A stretch of DNA of 16,354 nucleotides, from the NCBI GenBank assembly GCA_036399695.1, contig DASWMP010000369.1:1-16354 (forward strand). Reading direction: 5' to 3'. Source of the stretch: DASVEE01 sp036399695 (GTDB lineage Bacteria; Acidobacteriota; Thermoanaerobaculia; Gp7-AA8). Shown here in pieces: positions 14,081 through 16,354 of this stretch (the first letter of the stretch is position 1; the number at the start of each line of letters is the position of its first letter). A program made the position numbers and the translations under genes. The notes below the pieces were generated by a model. The model saw nothing but the letters and a program-made list of their open reading frames with translations. It was not told the DNA's origin and searched no databases.

Positions 14081-14869
14081 ATGGCCGATAACATCGTGCC
14101 GTCGGCAGGAACCGCGTTTGTCTGGAGCAAGGAGACGCCGCGGGAGCAGCTCAATGAGTTGTACGAAGTGGTCGTGGCGAAGGCGAAGGACTCGATCGGC
14201 TGGTACGTCCGCAAGAAGCAGTGGCCATCGCGGATGTCGCGCTTCTTCCGCGCGCTGGCGATCGCCCTCATCGTCATCGGCGGCATCTGTCCGATCCTGC
14301 AGTCGACGATTCCGGCGAACGGGCAGGCTGCCGCCGGTGTATTCGGCATCGCCTTCAACAACTGGGGCTACCTGTTGCTCGCCCTCGGCGCAGCGTCTGT
14401 GCTGGCGGATCGTTTCGGCGGTTTTTCGACCGCCTGGATGCGCTACATCACGACGCATCTGAAGCTCGACGGCCTCCTGCAGCGTTTCCAGCTCGAGTGG
14501 CACATCGCCTCGCTCGAGATCGACCTCAGCGAGAATCCGAAGGACCCGGTGCAACTGACCGCGCTGCTCGAAAAGCTGCGCACGTTCGCGCAGGAGTCGA
14601 GCGCGCTCGTGAACCAGGAGACCGAGGCCTGGGTGGTCGAGTTCCAGAACCAGCTCGCCGTGCTGCAGAAGGCGACGGAGCGGGAGAAGGAGAAGCCCGC
14701 GCCGCAACAACAGCAGCAGCAACAGCAACAGCAGCCGGGCGCCGACGCCGCCGCCGCGGACAAAAAGCTCCCGATCGCCGCCAACCCGGAGAAGCCCGCC
14801 ACCCCCGCAGCCGACCCGAACATCGTCAACCCGACCCCGGAGCCGGCGCAGGAGCAGCCCACGGACTAG
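14081..14869 (+). CDS. Two-TM SLATT/DUF4231-like protein with polyglutamine tract
   Basis: A 262-residue membrane protein. An amphipathic N-terminal helix (NELYEVVVAKAKDSIGWYVRKKQ) leads into TM1 (about 55-74), then TM2 (about 94-109, WGYLLLALGAASVLADRF) and a C-terminal helical region. This architecture and the DRFGGFSTAWMRYI segment resemble SLATT domains, two-TM proteins linked to nucleotide-second-messenger immunity and proposed to form pores. No CD-NTase, SLOG or nuclease partner is present, so a defence role is not shown. Ten consecutive Gln (209-218, 14705-14734) are followed by a Pro/Ala-rich tail, probably disordered. The start has AAGGGG (14068-14073) upstream. The insertion sequence begins about 40 nt after the stop and may have displaced a partner gene. 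Confidence 0.6.
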   Translation: MADNIVPSAGTAFVWSKETPREQLNELYEVVVAKAKDSIGWYVRKKQWPSRMSRFFRALAIALIVIGGICPILQSTIPANGQAAAGVFGIAFNNWGYLLLALGAASVLADRFGGFSTAWMRYITTHLKLDGLLQRFQLEWHIASLEIDLSENPKDPVQLTALLEKLRTFAQESSALVNQETEAWVVEFQNQLAVLQKATEREKEKPAPQQQQQQQQQQPGADAAAADKKLPIAANPEKPATPAADPNIVNPTPEPAQEQPTD

Positions 14870-14909
14870 CCGAAGATCTTTTCTCGGAGAGCGGTGGCGT
14901 TCGGTTCAA

Positions 14910-14957
14910 CCCGGATACATTCTTTACAGCCGTGTCCGGAGACATGTTTTACACATT
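14910..14957 (+). repeat. Left terminal inverted repeat of the IS
   Basis: Matches the right end at 42 of 48 positions. It holds two direct copies of a binding-site-like unit, CCGGATACATTCTTTACA at 14911 and CCGGAGACATGTTTTACA at 14936, spaced 25 bp, which suggests two transposase contact sites on the same face of DNA. Confidence 0.88.
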
Positions 14958-14990
14958 GATCCGAGCTTTGGAGCGGCGTTGGGAGAGTGA

Positions 14991-16132
14991 ATGCCGCTCA
15001 AAACAAGGACGATCGTGGAGCTTCGGGAAGAGGTTGTGCTGCGGGTCAGAGGCGGTCTGGGGATCTCTGAAGTCGCCGGGATGTAGGGGCTGAGTCGACC
15101 GACGGTGTACGCGTGGATCAGCCGGTACGAAGAGGGTGGGGTGGAGGCGCTCGAGGATCGATCGCGCGCGCCGAAGACGTCGCCATGCCGGATCGACGAG
15201 GCGATCGAGCAGATGTTGATCGCCGAGCGAAAGAAGTGGGGATTCGGCTCGAAGGCGATTCTCCAGCGCCTTCGTGAGGAACACGTCGAGATCGAGTGGC
15301 CGGCGCGATCCACGGTGGACGGGATCTTCAAGCGCGCCGGGTTGACCGAGCCTCGGCGAAAGCGAGAGCGCAAGCGCATCACGCCCTTTGTTCGACCGTA
15401 CGAGGCCAAAAAGCCGGGTGAGTTGCTGACGGTCGATTTCAAGGGTCAGTTCCGTCTGCGGAACGGAAAGCTCTGCTATCCGCTGACGCTGGTGGATCGC
15501 GTGAGCCGGTATGTGATTGCGTGCGAGGCGTTGCCGTCGACGCATCTCGAGCCGGCGTGGGCCGTGATCGAGCGAGCGTTGCGCAAGTGGGGGCTGCCGG
15601 ATGCCGTCCAGAGCGACAACGGCCCGCCATTCGGTGCGAAAGGCTACGGCCGGTTGTCGACCATCAGCGTGCGGCTCATGAAGCTCGGCATCCTCCCGGT
15701 CTTCAGCCGCCCCGGTAAGCCGCAAGACAACGGTGCGCACGAGCGGATGCATCGCTTCTGAAGCGGACCGCGACCATCCCTCCGGCGCGATCCTTTCGGG
15801 GCCAGCAGCGGCAGCTCGATGTGTTCCGCCACACGTACAACCACGAGCGTCCGCACGAGGGAATCGGAATGCGCCGGCCGGCGCGCTTATGGCGAGGATC
15901 GCGTCGTCCGTTTCCCGTCGCAACCGAGGAGTTCCGCTACAAACGGTGGTTCGAGGTCCGGCAGGTCGGCCACTCGGGGATGCTCAAGTGGGGCAAGCAG
16001 CAGATTTTCATCTCTCACGCCTTGGCCACCGAGCAGATCGGTCTCGAACCGTTCGATGCCGATCGCTGGAACGTCTACTTCGGCCCGTTCTATCTCGGGC
16101 AGCTCGACATCCGCAAAGGCCTGCTGATCTGA
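14991..16132 (+). pseudogene. IS481-type DDE transposase, inactivated
   Basis: The reconstructed protein is about 380 residues. An N-terminal helix-turn-helix (ISEVAGM...LSRPTVYAWISRY) is followed by an rve/integrase core with Asp149 (LLTVDFKGQF), Asp209 (QSDNGPPF) and Glu251 (DNGAHERMHR), then a C-terminal beta-rich domain (RHTYNHERPHEGIG to LDIRKGLLI). Two lesions are visible. Codon 32 is TAG (15084-15086) inside the HTH. A one-base loss at about 15755-15758 puts a TGA at 15759 where the other frame reads LKRTATIPPARSFRGQQRQ. No slippery run is present at the second site, so programmed frameshifting is unlikely. Either lesion alone should stop full-length enzyme unless an intact copy acts in trans. 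Confidence 0.88.
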
Positions 16133-16190
16133 GCCAGACAGGCGCTCATGCTGATGCCCCGGCACCTCGGTGAACGCGCGCTTCGGACCG

Positions 16191-16206
16191 ATACCCTTTG
16201 GGGTAT
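16191..16206 (+). other. Small hairpin after the transposase
   Basis: ATACCC-TTTG-GGGTAT is a 6-bp stem with a 4-nt loop, followed by TTGAGG. It may be a weak stop signal for the transposase transcript. The rest of 16133-16299 shows no gene. Confidence 0.4.
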
Positions 16207-16299
16207 TTGAGGGAGCGATTGACGCTATCGCGAGGAGCCGCGCTTGGAGCTGGCGAGTCGCGGGTTGCGCAGCGCCCACCCTTGTCGATGTCCTCGCTA

Positions 16300-16347
16300 A
16301 ATGTGTAAAGGATGTCTCCGGACACAGTTGTAAAGAATGTCCCCGGG
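16300..16347 (-). repeat. Right terminal inverted repeat of the IS
   Basis: Inverted copy of the left end, with six mismatches in 48. It keeps both internal units (CCGGGGACATTCTTTACA and CCGGAGACATCCTTTACA on the complementary strand), which are closer to each other here than at the left end, suggesting the right end is nearer the ancestral sequence. Confidence 0.88.
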
Positions 16348-16354
16348 TCTACAG

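Larger units (their letters stand above)
14910..16347 (+). mobile_element. Decayed IS481-family-type insertion sequence
   Basis: A roughly 1.44-kb element is bounded by 48-bp imperfect terminal inverted repeats around one transposase reading frame that now carries a nonsense codon and a frameshift. True outer tips may lie a few bases further out (the right end reads TGTAGACCCGGGG inward). The right flank is only 7 bases before the window ends, so a target duplication cannot be verified. It sits about 40 bp after the SLATT-like gene. Confidence 0.88.

Noticed and set aside
15750..15765. Programmed -1 frameshift in the transposase
   Set aside because: No A-rich or X-XXY-YYZ slippery site is present, and the upstream in-frame TAG already interrupts the gene; decay is simpler.
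14081..16354. Antiphage defence island
   Set aside because: Only a single SLATT-like gene is seen, with no sensor, cyclase or nuclease, and the remainder is an insertion sequence.

Overview
GC-rich bacterial chromosome segment with dense plus-strand genes. The SD-led genes, the lipoprotein solute-binding protein, the OmpA-type envelope protein and the outer-membrane-style secretion signals point to a Gram-negative (diderm) bacterium. A lineage near Acidobacteriota/Thermoanaerobaculia would fit the style of the glycosyltransferase and the putative DUF4097-like protein, but this is a guess that the sequence alone does not prove.

Layout. 1-59: start of a minus-strand secreted protein. 60-212: divergent intergenic region with a perfect 16-bp palindrome. 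213-1682: NAD(P)-dependent aldehyde dehydrogenase. 1693-3450: multi-membrane-span GT39/PMT-like glycosyltransferase with a palindromic heptamer repeat embedded in frame. 3488-8678: a complete branched-chain-amino-acid-type (HAAT) ABC transporter: lipoprotein binding protein, strong terminator, 106-bp inverted repeat, then livH, livM, livG and livF. 8679-9092: a 379-nt nested palindrome. 9093-10385: OmpA/DUF4398-like envelope protein with terminator. 10514-11377: secreted repeat protein with seven NGP motifs (DUF4097-like). 11378-11600: duplicated heptamer arrays. 11601-14017: APC permease overlapping a Rieske non-haem iron oxygenase. 14081-14869: two-TM SLATT/DUF4231-like protein with a polyglutamine tract. 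14910-16347: a decayed IS481-type insertion sequence with its 48-bp terminal inverted repeats still recognisable.

How the genes work together. The binding protein captures a solute (amino acid or similar) outside the inner membrane and delivers it to LivH/LivM, powered by LivG/LivF; the terminator after the binding protein gene would let it be made in excess. The permease-oxygenase pair looks like an uptake-and-oxidation unit; the oxygenase has Glu at the bridging position, as in carnitine monooxygenase CntA, so a quaternary amine substrate is possible. The betaine-aldehyde-dehydrogenase-like enzyme 11 kb upstream could serve the same kind of chemistry, but no linkage is shown.

Most unusual content. 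The window carries two different families of 7-nt tandem repeats, GTTGGCR and GGATTGA, each laid out as facing (inverted) arrays that would form long hairpins. They occur in an operon gap, in gene-gene spacers, nested inside other palindromes, and once inside a coding gene without breaking its frame. I regard this heptamer-palindrome system, with the 379-nt nested element, as the best candidate for something undescribed.
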